From the NCBI GenBank assembly GCA_965223035.1, contig OZ244980.1, forward strand, positions 1,240,001 to 1,304,000: DNA of 64,000 nt, given 5' to 3'. The stretch's first letter is position 1. Each line of letters begins with the position of its first letter. The notes under the pieces are model-generated. The model worked only from the letters and a program-made list of their open reading frames with translations. It was not told the origin of the DNA and did no database searches. A program made the translations under genes and the position numbers. Origin of the DNA: CAMDPA01 sp965223035. Its GTDB lineage: Bacteria > Pseudomonadota > Alphaproteobacteria > Rhizobiales > Hyphomicrobiaceae. Shown here in pieces: positions 43,201-52,253 of this stretch.

Positions 43201-45544
43201 GGGTCCCCGTTTCATCGAGCAGCACGACGTCGAAGCGTGCCGGCTCACCTTCACCGTGGTTTCCACCTTTGAACAATGGCTTGATGCCGATCCGTGACCG
43301 TCCTGTCTCGACCGGCAGGGTCACCGTGCGCTCCAGCGTGCGTCCGCCGGGCTCGCTCAATCGGACGATCACCCGCGCCTGCAGCGGCTTGGCCGTGCGC
43401 GGAATCGCTGGCAACAACACCTGCAATGGCGTGCGCCCGGCGTCGTCGGTTTTGGGAACGTCCGCCAGCCGTCTTCGAACAGCGGAGAATCGCTCGTCGG
43501 CGCGGCCGAACTGATAACCTGGAAAGCCTTCAGGCGCCTGTTTCGCTGCCGCGACGATCACCTCGCCCTCGACCGTCAGGCCGGCCGCGGGCGGACCATA
43601 AAGGTACCGGCCGGCAACGTCGATCGTGCCGGCTTGCCCCGGCTTCAGCGCCGTGACGGCAGGGGTCAGCTTGAGCTCCATACGCTCAGGCACAAAATCC
43701 TCGACCAAAAACGCGAGGCGAGCCAGCGCATCGGCCTTCGGATCGGCATGCAGCCTGACCCGCCAGGTGCCGGTCATGGCCGTGGCTGACAGCGCCAAAT
43801 CGTGGCCGCGCCCGCCCAAGCCTTGGTCGGTCAGCACGATGCGGGCATGCTCCACACCATTCGGTCGGGTGATGATCAGCGTGGTCGGGATCGCGGAGGC
43901 GCCGTGAGTGCGCTCCCTCAGCAAGGCGTTGAGATGGACGGTATCGCCAGGCCGATAGACCCCGCGATCTGCGTACAAATAGGCGTCGAGTGCACCGGGT
44001 TGCGGGCGGCCCTTGATGCCCCGATCCGACAGGTCCAGCGCGGCAGATGCTAGGTCCAAGAATGCGTACTGACCGTTTGGTGTTTCCGCGATCAGGACGG
44101 CGGGCTGCATGCCGCCCTCGCCGCGCATCAGACCCGGTTTGAAGTGCGCATAGCCCGCGCCGTCCGCCTTGGCCTGGGCAAGCACCTCATTGTTGCGCGC
44201 GATCAGCCGGAAATTTGCATTGGCGACCGGCTGTGTGGTGAGCAGTGAGCGGACAAAGGCATGCAAGCCGTTATCGCCGGTGAACGCGGTGAGACCAAGG
44301 TCGGTGACGATGAACCACTGGGTCGCCGTTCGTTTGCGGTCGCGGCCGTCGTTGCCGGAAATCGGTCGCGCGACCAGGACGTAGACGCCAGGCTTCAATT
44401 GCGGCACAGCCTGCCGGACCGGCACCGCGGTGGTGACCTCCTGGTTGAGCCGCGTGGCGACGTCCAGCTCACCATCATAGACCTTCGCGCCGGTCATGTC
44501 GCGCAACGTGCTGACTCGGTAACTGTCCAGCCGCTCCAGGAAGTCGCCATGCTTTCCAAGCACGGCATTGAGGTTGCGTTCAGCCACCCGATAGATCTCG
44601 ATCCCAACCCGACGCGTGTTGATGCTGACCACCGGCAGGCCCTGCTGGCCGCGGGCGGGCAACACGTAGGCGCGGCCGGAAAACCGGACAGCGGCAGCGC
44701 GATCGCGCACATAAATCGGGATCACTGCCGACTTGAGCAGATCTTCCCCGATGGCGGAGGGCAAACCAGCGCGCAGGGAGATCTCGTAGCGTTTGCCGTG
44801 CGTCAATCCCTCCACGCAAAGTTGTCGGTCTTCCGTGGTCAGGTCGACCGGATCGCGCCCGTCAAGAGCGACAAACGCGGCGTAATTGACGCCACCGCGC
44901 CTGAGCGGCTCGGAGAATTGCACGCATACGCGCGGAACCGACGTCTCGTTGTCGACGGTGTAGTCGACGATGCGGAAGCCGCGCTCGGCGCGCAACGACG
45001 TATAGGCTTGGCGCACGCCTGCGTTGTCCGACAGCGCGAGGCTGGCTTTGTAGGCGTTGATGGCTGGCCGCCACAACGACCTGCGCTTAAGCGCCTGCCC
45101 GAGGGTGGCCAAGGCCTGCGCTCTTTCCTGGTGATCGTTGCTGCGTTGATAGGCGATGTAGGCTGCAGCGCTGGCCTGAACCGGAAGGCGATAATGCTCT
45201 GCCCCGCGGTTGGCGCGGGTCTTGATGGCCAACAGGGATTTGGCGAGGCCAAGCCATGCGTCGGCATCACTGCCATCGATGACCACAGTCGTGGCGAACC
45301 ATCGCATGGCGCCGCGTGGATCCGTTCCCGAGCGCAGGGTGCGTTGCGCCAACGCCTTAGTATTACTGGCGTTGTTGGACTGGGCCAACTGCGCAAACGC
45401 CTGCCTCAGCGTCGCCTCGTAGCGTGCAGCATCGCGCGCGACGGCTTGGTGGCTGAATTGCGGCGTGGCGGGTGCGTTGGTGCGCTGAGCCAGAACTGGC
45501 GCGCAAACCAAGCAAACGACACATGCAATTGCGGTTCGAAGCAT
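40250..45544 (-). CDS. Bacterial alpha-2-macroglobulin family protein (YfhM-like)
   Basis: 1764 residues, close to the size of E. coli ECAM. The signal peptide (RTAIACVVCLVCAPVLA) appears to be cut after APVLA rather than at a lipobox, unlike the lipoprotein ECAM. Serial macroglobulin (MG) domains are followed by a bait-like region after GTGIL-type strands (VVDTGILNLTRFKSPDP), the A2M core (GEVRVMAVAWSKHRVGHAST), the thioester motif in YPYGCVEQTVSRALPLLYAN (about residue 1297; CVEQ), and a C-terminal receptor-like region. The protein traps attacking proteases in the periplasm and is thought to guard against envelope breach, with PBP1C repairing peptidoglycan. Start ATG with GAGG 6 nt upstream. 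Confidence 0.95.
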   Translation of the reverse strand: MLRTAIACVVCLVCAPVLAQRTNAPATPQFSHQAVARDAARYEATLRQAFAQLAQSNNASNTKALAQRTLRSGTDPRGAMRWFATTVVIDGSDADAWLGLAKSLLAIKTRANRGAEHYRLPVQASAAAYIAYQRSNDHQERAQALATLGQALKRRSLWRPAINAYKASLALSDNAGVRQAYTSLRAERGFRIVDYTVDNETSVPRVCVQFSEPLRRGGVNYAAFVALDGRDPVDLTTEDRQLCVEGLTHGKRYEISLRAGLPSAIGEDLLKSAVIPIYVRDRAAAVRFSGRAYVLPARGQQGLPVVSINTRRVGIEIYRVAERNLNAVLGKHGDFLERLDSYRVSTLRDMTGAKVYDGELDVATRLNQEVTTAVPVRQAVPQLKPGVYVLVARPISGNDGRDRKRTATQWFIVTDLGLTAFTGDNGLHAFVRSLLTTQPVANANFRLIARNNEVLAQAKADGAGYAHFKPGLMRGEGGMQPAVLIAETPNGQYAFLDLASAALDLSDRGIKGRPQPGALDAYLYADRGVYRPGDTVHLNALLRERTHGASAIPTTLIITRPNGVEHARIVLTDQGLGGRGHDLALSATAMTGTWRVRLHADPKADALARLAFLVEDFVPERMELKLTPAVTALKPGQAGTIDVAGRYLYGPPAAGLTVEGEVIVAAAKQAPEGFPGYQFGRADERFSAVRRRLADVPKTDDAGRTPLQVLLPAIPRTAKPLQARVIVRLSEPGGRTLERTVTLPVETGRSRIGIKPLFKGGNHGEGEPARFDVVLLDETGTRVAGKTLSWTLYRLERRWQWYRENGSWSYDAVTRTRKVGDGQVTSTADAAMRIEHQTKPGRYRLEVADATANGPLSSVTFNAGWYGGDSAESPETLDVALDKPSYQAGDTAKLKVASKRGGKLLLTVLGNGLLLQRTVDVPKGGGDVPFEVGENWGAGAYVAAALYRPLDAKAKRMPTRSIGLTWLRLDPSKQLVKVDLQPPKLVGSGARLNVPLKLSGLGRGEAAYATVAVVDTGILNLTRFKSPDPAGWFFAQTRLSTEIRDLYGRLIDGMRAERGKLRSGAGDDGGLSMSGNPPVERLLALHSGIVKVDAATGSATIDFDLPEFNGEVRVMAVAWSKHRVGHASTEVTVRDPVAITASAPRFLTAGDEAVLDLSLHNVSGAAGRYRLTVNRSTDRSGTSIVNRELELAAGERKSETLTLKPTQPVLTHYDVRLMGPAGVDITRRLTFDVKLPAQDIKRVSVAKLAPKTGGVTLSADLLADLDPDRTTISVSVGPLARLDVPGLLTQLDRYPYGCVEQTVSRALPLLYANALGVLAGQQRDQTIKPRIQGAIARVLEFQSSSGAFGLWHAGNPDLWTTAYVTDFLTRAREAGFQVKPGAFDAALDRLQAFVSYAQDFATGGEARAYALYVLARNGRAPVGELRYFVDTRLDRFATALAQAQLGAALAMLGDRQRAERAFRAAIKRTDEAEQPVRFDFGSNLRDRAALITLASEVRALKEEVPGLADVLAKAFSARQYTSTQEQAWMLLAAHALSQRARDTTLEVNGVPHVGAFNRRLSGSEITSGNLVITNQGEQAVDAVVSVMGAALTPEPPIEKGFSIERSYYRLDGSPVQLDSATGGAARLNQNQRLVVVLRVTGAHAGGRVLLVDRLPAGLEIENPRLVESADLKTFSWLKTKVRPEHTEFRDDRFVAAFNFTGRPSSRRGQPRGGRARSQATVAYLVRAVTPGRFVHPAATVEDMYRPERYARTAAGRLTVSANSK

Positions 45545-45659
45545 CTGATCCTCGCCCTAGCTGACTGCTCGGTGGCCGAGCCGTTATAAGCATGGCGCCC
45601 GTCGGATGAACAACGCATGAGCACCACAGCATTATAGCGTTGCAATGGGTGCCGGAACC

Positions 45660-45790
45660 ATCCCGCTCCCCCGCCCCGTTCCTGCACTGGCCACCCAATG
45701 GCATGAAGTTCTGGGTGGCCAGTGGAGGAACGGGGCGCAGGAGCGGGCCGGCATGGCTGATCCGCCTCAGGCGGAATTGATCGAATGTCG
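45660..45790. repeat. Family B repeat forming a long hairpin
   Basis: A 24-bp arm at 45674-45697 (starting CCCCGTTCCTGCACTGG) pairs with 45712-45735 with one mismatch, with a 14-base loop around ATGGCATGAAG. Flanking CGCTCC/GGAGCG extend the stem. The right end GGCTGATCCGCCTCAGGCGG is the family B edge. Confidence 0.85.
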
Positions 45791-46132
45791 CCGATCAGTC
45801 GCGTGAATTCCAGCGACATGGATCAATCGGTTGCATAGAAAATCGTCAAAATGCGCCCAAATGCCGGCAATTGCCGGTGTCGTCAGGATTTGACCCACGA
45901 CGATCGGTCTTGATCGACACCGATCATGTCCGCCTACACCGTGTCAGCGAGAGCGGGATGGTTCCCGCTAAATCTGAAACGCTCAGGATTTAGCGATTGG
46001 TGATTCAGGACATCAGGTAATTTGGGGGGCGCTGCTGAGATGTTGCGGCTGCTGCAAGATCTCATATCGAGATCTCATATTATGAATGACGCGCCATAAT
46101 TGGTGGCCGGATCTGCCGTTGGCGCATTATCG
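45791..46132. other. Gap with a partial family B copy
   Basis: GATCATGTCCGCCTACACCG and GCGGGATGGTTCCCGC TAAATCTGAAACGCT (45925-45985) are a shortened family B copy. AGATCTCATAT occurs twice at 46058-46081. No gene. Confidence 0.5.
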
Positions 46133-46699
46133 TTAGCCTTGGGGCGACCGACGGCGGACCTCGCTGGTCTTGTTCTTGAGAAAGCCTTCCTTGACCAAGC
46201 TCGGCGACAGCATGTCCCCGACGTGCTCGATCGGGGTGCAGCAATTCCAAACCCGGTTGAACGACCGGCGCGCCCAGTCTGAGCTGGCGGGGCAGTCCTC
46301 GACGAAGTTCTCGTAGGCATCGCGTTTGGAGGGGTCGCGGCGCATGCAATCGCCGATCCAGCTTGCCGTCGCACTCAACACCAGTTGCTCGTGAGCCTCC
46401 ACGAAGCGCGCATCGTTGATCCGGCGAATGATCCAGGTCGCCGGAACGTCTTCTCCTTCGAAACAGGTGAGCACCGCCAAGACCGGACGATCGAGGATGC
46501 CTTCACGCGCCTTGGCGAGCAGCGCGCGGCTGACCGGGCTGCCGATCGAGCGGGCGATCAACAACACCGGTTCGTGCCGCCAGCAGGCCCGCTGCCTGGA
46601 TCTCGCCGCAACGCAGGCGCCACCGATAAACTCGCGAAGCCTTTGCTCCTTGTCCTGGTGCCGGATGATAACGAAGTTTGCTCTCTTCGCGTGGCTCAT
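46133..46699 (-). CDS. Hypothetical protein of a membrane-associated locus
   Basis: 188 residues from MSHAKRANFVIIRH (ATG 46699, AGGGATCATCGC upstream). An N-terminal strand (NFVIIRHQDKEQRLREF) precedes a Cys-containing core with QRACWRHEPVLLIARSIG, PVLAVLTCFEGEDVPATWII and SATASWIGDCMRRDPSKRDA. There are seven cysteines, but no CxxC pair, signal peptide or membrane helix. I do not recognise it. It is the last of three same-strand genes (50.8 to 46.1 kb) with a large membrane protein and a peptidoglycan-binding protein. Confidence 0.6.
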   Translation of the reverse strand: MSHAKRANFVIIRHQDKEQRLREFIGGACVAARSRQRACWRHEPVLLIARSIGSPVSRALLAKAREGILDRPVLAVLTCFEGEDVPATWIIRRINDARFVEAHEQLVLSATASWIGDCMRRDPSKRDAYENFVEDCPASSDWARRSFNRVWNCCTPIEHVGDMLSPSLVKEGFLKNKTSEVRRRSPQG

Positions 46700-46967
46700 G
46701 CGATGATCCCTTGGTCGCGGGCCTTGTGGTTGCAAGCAACCGGTCGCGCCCATCGTTGCCCGTCCGCTTTATTAAACGGCTGCGGCAGTTAAGAAACTCC
46801 TTCCCTCTGCTACATTCTTGAGCACTCCGAGCAGCGGTCGTTCCGAGCGCGTCGCCGCTTGACACCTTGGCGGTGCGGTGGCGAGCTGCGCCAACCTTCT
46901 GATGGCGGGTCCCGCGGCGAACGCTCATTGAGCGGCGATGCGGGCGCTCCGGGTCGAGGCGTGATGC

Positions 46968-49664
46968 TCAACCGCGGTGCTCTCGCCCCATGATCGGCGC
47001 CGGCAATGCGAGACTGGTTTCGCGGTCCGAGGTTGCGGGCAAGGCAATCGTGGCGCCTTGGTCGACAGTCAACGGGCGAGCTTCAACCTCTGCAACCTCT
47101 GCAACCTCGGCGATGTGGAGCGTGGCAGCCGCCGGCTGTGCGACGAGCTGTTGGCCATCGGGCAGCACCAGCGGGTGACCCGCCACCATCGGCGCTGCCG
47201 CGTCGCCGGGATCCGGGGCGGCGGTGGTCGCTGGGAAGCTGGATTGGACGGCGCCGGCAAGGGCATAAAGCCCGCCCGCAAGACCGGTATCGCTCATCGG
47301 AACCGTGAACGAGACATTGCGCTCGATCGCCGTCACCCGCATGCCCCCGGTCTGGGCGGTGACCAGCGACCGCTCCGGCCCTTCGTCATCGGGCGCCGTG
47401 CTGGCGCCAGCCGTCTCGCGCCCGCGCGTCATGAAGCTCGGCATTTTCAGATCGTCACGGTCGTCGTGCAGGGCTGAGCGAGGGGTCGACTTGAACGGGA
47501 CCACATTATCGGTCTCATCGGCGCCGCCGGCGGCGACGCTCGCATTGCCATTCTCATCATTGCCACCCTGTGACTGACCCACGGCAGCCGCCGATGGCTC
47601 CCTGGCAGCCATCGGGCGGGTTGGCTGGGCGAGCGCCGGGTCGATCGGCTCGGGCGCCGCTCGTTCCGGTAGATCCAGCGCGGCAGCACCACAACGCTCC
47701 ATATAGGCGCGACGTGCATAGGGGCCGAATTGTGCCTCCAGGTTCGGATCGGGCTGATAATCGCTCAGGTTATGAAGATTTCCGCGATCAAACACGGGTT
47801 TGGCCCGCGGCAGCTGGTGCGCCTGCATCGCCTCGCTTTCGGCCTGCCGCATGCGGTCGGCAAGCGCATCGAGCGAGGGCTCGGATCGCAGCGCCTGCTC
47901 ACCTGCGGCGGTTCCACGCGCCGCCTCGATGCGTCGGGCCGCGCCCATCACCGCGCCAAGAATGATCTCGGACCAAGCGCCGTCGTTAAAGCGATAGATG
48001 CGGAAGGCTTCGGCGGGCGCGAACTTGCTGCCCTGCCGGTCGAGGCGCTTGCGGGCGGCGTCGGTGTTGAGCCAAAGCACCCGCTTGAACACGGAGTCTT
48101 TCTCGAAGCTGGCGAACAGGTTGGCGAGCAGATGTGCCTCCGTCCTCAACTCCTCGCGGCGGGCAGGCGTCAACGGTAGCTGCTTTCGCACCAGCCGGCT
48201 CTTGCGCGAGGCCGGGTCGATCACTTGCTCGGTTCGGGTCTCGGTGAACGGCGCATCGAGCGGCACCGCGACGTAGTAGGCGCCTGCGTAGTCGAACACC
48301 ACGTGCCGTAGCACCTCGAAGCTTTCGCGCATCGTCTTGTCGCGGTGAATTTCGCTGAACCGCGACAGAATATGGATCACCGGGCCGCGCTCGGCCGCCT
48401 GCATCTTGGGAACCAGGCCCTGGAGTCGGTTGACCGGACGGCCGATCGACACCAGCAGCAGGCACAGATCGACGAACACCGCGATCGCCAGCGGTATGTA
48501 GTCGCGCTTGGACAGGCCCGTGACCTGCATGACGGGCGGCGTCGCCCCCGTCGTCGGCCTCGAGGCCTCGAGCGAGCGTACGGCCTTCTTCTGCAACTCA
48601 CGCTGAGCATCGGCTGAAGGCGGCAACTTGAAGGTTGAAATCCCGTAGAGCGTGGCGCCAAGCCGGCGGAAGGCTTCCACGGTCGCCTCCGATCCCTCGA
48701 CGGCGACGATGGTTGGCGTATCCAACGCGGGCAACTGATCGATGGCGCGCACCACCCCGCGCAGCGCGGCTTGTAGCTGCGGATCGGGGCAGGTATAGGT
48801 GCGGTTACGTGCCGCCGGAAACGTGGTTTGCTCGGCCCGCGTCGCCAGGTCGGTGCGGATTTGGCGCAGTTGGGGATCCGTGCGAAAGGCATTGAAGCCG
48901 GTCACGGTCAGGTCAAGCCGGCGCGACAGATTGGCCATGAATTGGTTGCGCGTTCCGGAGCGCTGGTCGATCGTCGAACGGTCGGCGCCGGCGATCTTCT
49001 CCAGCGCCGCGTCGAGCCCACCGATCTCCTGCTTGATCGTGCTCACCCGTCGCTTGACCATCTCAGCAGCGAACGAGAAGCGATTGGCATCGGCGTCGCG
49101 CATGCGCCGCCGTGGTCCCTCACCCGGTCCCGAACCTGGGCAGGTACCGCCTTTGGTGCGCTCTTGCTCGGCTTTGCGTTGCGACATCGCCGCCAGCTGA
49201 TCGAGCGTCTGTGTCAGCTGCTGCAGCCGGGTGGAGGCACCATGCATCGCGCTTTGGACTTGCGAGACGGCGCTTTCGGCGGAGCGTGAGGATTCCGACC
49301 GGCTTTCGAGAGCCTTCCAATAAAAGCCGAAGCCGAACCCGACCGAGATCATCGTCAGGAACAGATACCCAAGCACATACAACAGCTTAGTCGTGAACGG
49401 CAGGGGCGCGAACAGCTGATCCAACAGCCAGATGATCATGATCATCAGCATCGCGACGGCAAGGCCGATGACCAGCCGATGGGCGAACGACAACGTGCCC
49501 ATGTTGGCTTCGATCAACTCCAGCATGCCGATATAGGTGGCCGCCCATGACAAGGCGCCCAACCCAAAGATCAGAACCGTCTTCTTCCAATCACCGTGCT
49601 GCTCAGCGTCGTTATCCCAAAATTCGCCGAGACGTGGCGTCACGCGCCCCGTTTGATTTTGCAT
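46968..49664 (-). CDS. Large membrane protein of unknown function with coiled coil
   Basis: 898 residues. Three helices near the N-terminus (about 28-50, 62-84, 91-115), a charged, probably coiled-coil region (about 118-165), a soluble domain with DTPTIVAVEGSEATVEAFRR, a fourth helix (about 388-410, YIPLAIAVFVDLCLLLVSIG) and a long C-terminal half. That half begins with a structured part (ERGPVIHILSRFSEIHRDKT, EVLRHVVFDYAGAYYVAVPL, EAFRIYRFNDGAWSEIILGA) and ends disordered and Ala/Pro-rich, with a 9-bp tandem repeat encoding EVAEVAEVE. I recognise no family. The topology suggests an inner-membrane scaffold with a large cytoplasmic C-terminus. Start ATG 49664; the ribosome site is not obvious. 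Confidence 0.75.
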   Translation of the reverse strand: MQNQTGRVTPRLGEFWDNDAEQHGDWKKTVLIFGLGALSWAATYIGMLELIEANMGTLSFAHRLVIGLAVAMLMIMIIWLLDQLFAPLPFTTKLLYVLGYLFLTMISVGFGFGFYWKALESRSESSRSAESAVSQVQSAMHGASTRLQQLTQTLDQLAAMSQRKAEQERTKGGTCPGSGPGEGPRRRMRDADANRFSFAAEMVKRRVSTIKQEIGGLDAALEKIAGADRSTIDQRSGTRNQFMANLSRRLDLTVTGFNAFRTDPQLRQIRTDLATRAEQTTFPAARNRTYTCPDPQLQAALRGVVRAIDQLPALDTPTIVAVEGSEATVEAFRRLGATLYGISTFKLPPSADAQRELQKKAVRSLEASRPTTGATPPVMQVTGLSKRDYIPLAIAVFVDLCLLLVSIGRPVNRLQGLVPKMQAAERGPVIHILSRFSEIHRDKTMRESFEVLRHVVFDYAGAYYVAVPLDAPFTETRTEQVIDPASRKSRLVRKQLPLTPARREELRTEAHLLANLFASFEKDSVFKRVLWLNTDAARKRLDRQGSKFAPAEAFRIYRFNDGAWSEIILGAVMGAARRIEAARGTAAGEQALRSEPSLDALADRMRQAESEAMQAHQLPRAKPVFDRGNLHNLSDYQPDPNLEAQFGPYARRAYMERCGAAALDLPERAAPEPIDPALAQPTRPMAAREPSAAAVGQSQGGNDENGNASVAAGGADETDNVVPFKSTPRSALHDDRDDLKMPSFMTRGRETAGASTAPDDEGPERSLVTAQTGGMRVTAIERNVSFTVPMSDTGLAGGLYALAGAVQSSFPATTAAPDPGDAAAPMVAGHPLVLPDGQQLVAQPAAATLHIAEVAEVAEVEARPLTVDQGATIALPATSDRETSLALPAPIMGREHRG

Positions 49665-49913
49665 ACCACTCGCCCGCCTGACGCCGGGGCGCAGCGCATC
49701 AACTGAATCAAGAGATGGATCAGACAGCCCACTTGGCCGCCAACCAAATGTGACGCACAGCCGAACGCTCGCTCACTCACGTCGTCTCATTATAATGCCG
49801 CTCGTCCCGGGTTGCGTGATCCAGTTACAGGGTTAAGCGGTCAATGGGGCGCTATTGCGATCGCACTGGGACGAGGCCATGGCGACGCCATCCGGGCGAT
49901 GAGGCCGATCGAA

Positions 49914-50810
49914 TCAATTGTTGAAGAACACCGACGTCCAATCCTGGGTTGGGCGGCGGCGCACGGTTCTGCGCGGTCGGTAGCTGCGCCGTCGTTTGGC
50001 GGTCGAACGTGTGCTAACGACCGGCCGGCTGGTCGCATCTGAACCCTGCGATCCCGGCCTTCCCATCGCCATGCGGCCCTCCATCGGCGCCGCACCGGGG
50101 CCAACCGGGACGACCGAAGATCCGGTTGCGGCCACCGTCGATTGCTCCGTGTTGGGCGTCGTCACCGTCACCTTGTTCGTCTGCCAGGCCGGTGACGATC
50201 GTTGCGGGATGACCCTGGCCAGCATCGGCCCTCGCAAGCAACGCCCGGTCCTGGGTGAACGATCAGCCGGCGCGCATGTGACCGGACACGCCAAGCCTGG
50301 ATGCCCGCGCAGAACTGTTAGCGCCACGAGATCCGGATTACCGACATCGAGCTGAACGTTCCGCTGCTCCGCGAATGCCCGCATCCCGGCCCGGGAACCG
50401 GGTCCCCAAATGCCATCGATGGCGCCGCTGTAGCACCCCACGCGCCTGAGCTCGCGCTGCAGCGCGAATACCAGCTGGCTAGGGCTGACGTTGGCGGGGG
50501 GCGGAACCGATGGCGATGCCGCGCGGTCTTGACCCGGCTGGGCGGAGGTCCGCGTCGTCGTCGCTGTTTGCGGGCTGGCACGGGCTGGCTCAGCGGTAGG
50601 GCTATCGTTCACGAAGTGCGGCAGTGCGAACACGCGGTACGTGTGATGCCGATCGAATTGCTGCTCCGCCGTTTCCGTCAACTGCGCCACACCATCGCGC
50701 TTTACCTTGCTGACGGTGGCCAGTCCGTTCTTCGATGCCCCCATCGGGAGCCACGTCGCGACGGCAGCGATGCCGCTCATCAGTGTGATCGTGGCGATTG
50801 CCAAACGCAT
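49914..50810 (-). CDS. Exported protein with peptidoglycan-binding (PG_binding_1) domain
   Basis: 298 residues. N-terminal signal/anchor (LAIATITLMSGIAAVATWLP). A Pro/Thr/Ala-rich linker leads to one peptidoglycan-binding repeat at about 110-155 (LVFALQRELRRVGCYSGAID, GIWGPGSRAGMRAFAEQRNV). A Cys-containing tail follows (GLACPVTCAPADRSPRTGRC) and a strongly basic C-terminus (STAKRRRSYRPRRTVRRRP). The repeat and the following Cys segment resemble the C-terminus of some Rhizobiales caspase-like proteins, but no protease domain is present. Probably periplasmic and wall-bound. It is upstream of the 898-residue membrane protein on the same strand, 249 bp away. Confidence 0.75.
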   Translation of the reverse strand: MRLAIATITLMSGIAAVATWLPMGASKNGLATVSKVKRDGVAQLTETAEQQFDRHHTYRVFALPHFVNDSPTAEPARASPQTATTTRTSAQPGQDRAASPSVPPPANVSPSQLVFALQRELRRVGCYSGAIDGIWGPGSRAGMRAFAEQRNVQLDVGNPDLVALTVLRGHPGLACPVTCAPADRSPRTGRCLRGPMLARVIPQRSSPAWQTNKVTVTTPNTEQSTVAATGSSVVPVGPGAAPMEGRMAMGRPGSQGSDATSRPVVSTRSTAKRRRSYRPRRTVRRRPTQDWTSVFFNN

Positions 50811-51226
50811 GAGTGATGGCCCAGTGGTCCGGGCGCGGCGGTACTAGCGCTACGCGAATTTTTTAGCTGGTTACTCGCAATACTCGCAATTATTGCCGAG
50901 ATTGGAGAAACAGTTTTCTCATGAACATTAGCTCATGTTGCAAGAACAGTACAGGCAAGAGTGAATTGTCAATTGAACGACAGAACATTCGATATGTTGT
51001 GCTTAATGTGATCTTTTCCCGGCCGGCGGCAGCGACGGTCCATCGACGGATCTGAGGCCGTTTGCGACCGAGATCATGGCCGCTTGGGGTGGATCAGCCG
51101 TGCCGGCCCGCTTTCCCAGCCGGCCACCCAGAATTTCGCGCCTTGGGCGGCCTGGCGGGGACCAGGATGGTTCCAGCCAACTCAAAATCGGACCTTTGGC
51201 GTGCGCAGTCGGGCCGCAGCTTTCGG
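50811..51226. other. Gap with AT-rich promoter-like stretch and a family B copy
   Basis: From 50850 to 51010 the DNA is AT-rich, with TACTCGCAA duplicated at 50873-50890, likely the promoter region of the peptidoglycan-binding gene. 51062-51190 is a family B copy (GATCATGGCCGCTTGGGGTG, GCCGTGCCGGCCCGCTTTCC, GGATGGTTCCAGCCAACTC). Confidence 0.6.
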
Positions 51227-52075
51227 CTATGCCGGCGCGCCAGTGCGCTCCAGCAGCGCAAGGCGCTGCCTGGTGACAGCGTCGCGAATGGCGCCGCCAA
51301 ACCGGGCCATGTCCTCGATTTCCGAGCGAGAGAGCTGATCGGGCACCGCGTATTGGAAGCTGGGCCGCGCCTGGGCCTGCGTCCACCAGGCCGCCACATG
51401 CGGGCGCTGCGTGATCCAAACATCGAGCAGATTCAGGTATGACAGCCTGGCGACAAACGGCATCATGTTGACATCGGCCAACGTGATGGCTGGCCCGAGC
51501 AGCCAGTTCGGTCCGCTGAGCCCGGCATGCGCCGCCTGTCGTTCCACCAAGTCGTTTTCCATGTCCTTGAACGCCATCTCGAACGCGGCGATCCCCTCCA
51601 ACACGTAAGGGGAGCCGACGCCGGCTTCATAGGTTGACATGAAGCGCATCCATTTGCCCGGATCGCCGACATTGCGATAGCGAATCTCGCGCTCTTCGGG
51701 CGTCATGTCGCGCATTTTTTCGCGGAACATGGCTGAAAAGCTGAGTTCCCGCGTGGCCGCAAACAGCCCTTCGTCGACGCGTTTGCTCCATTTGCGCATC
51801 TGGGCTTTGTCATGCGGCGCCGTGGGCACCAATGGCACCTGTGGGAACACCTCGTCGAGGTACTCGCAGATCAACGTCGATTCGGTGACGATCACGCCGT
51901 CATGGTCCAGTGCGGGTACGACACCTTTCGGATTGATCGCCAGGTAGCGTGGGCTGTACTGCTCGTTGGCGAATAGGTTGATCACCTCGGTATCGTAGGG
52001 CAAGTCCTTCTCTCTAAGGGTGATCAAAACCTTCTGCGTGCAGATCGAATTCTTAGCGGTATAGAGTTTGAGCAT
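51227..52075 (-). CDS. Glutathione S-transferase family protein
   Basis: 282 residues from MLKLYTAKNSICTQKVLITL (ATG 52075; the upstream in-frame extension is GC-rich and not protein-like). The thioredoxin-fold N-domain has NPKGVVPALDHDGVIVTEST with the cis-Pro and the Glu-Ser glutathione contact. The C-domain contains GPNWLLGPAITLADVNMMPF, the GST folding motif. The Cys/Ser region SICTQKVL provides the likely active site. A central insert (DMTPEEREIRYRNVGDPGKW) lengthens it beyond a classical GST and resembles beta-etherase or dehalogenase-type relatives. The substrate is unknown. No co-directional partner. Confidence 0.88.
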   Translation of the reverse strand: MLKLYTAKNSICTQKVLITLREKDLPYDTEVINLFANEQYSPRYLAINPKGVVPALDHDGVIVTESTLICEYLDEVFPQVPLVPTAPHDKAQMRKWSKRVDEGLFAATRELSFSAMFREKMRDMTPEEREIRYRNVGDPGKWMRFMSTYEAGVGSPYVLEGIAAFEMAFKDMENDLVERQAAHAGLSGPNWLLGPAITLADVNMMPFVARLSYLNLLDVWITQRPHVAAWWTQAQARPSFQYAVPDQLSRSEIEDMARFGGAIRDAVTRQRLALLERTGAPA

Positions 52076-52253
52076 CGCGACGGTCCGACGAGGTGTGACG
52101 ATAACATCCGGCGACAGGCTGGCCTGTTTCCAGCGCCGACGCAATCGCCTCGACGGCCTGGTTGCGGCTGTGCGGGCGCGGACGGAGTGCGACCATCGCC
52201 TGCAATCGATGGCCATCGGCACGGCTGATCCGCCGCACGCGGAGATGAGCTAG

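Noticed and set aside
44261..45589. Long plus-strand frame opposite the A2M gene
   Set aside because: Shadow frame; the minus-strand gene has a signal peptide, domains and a ribosome site.
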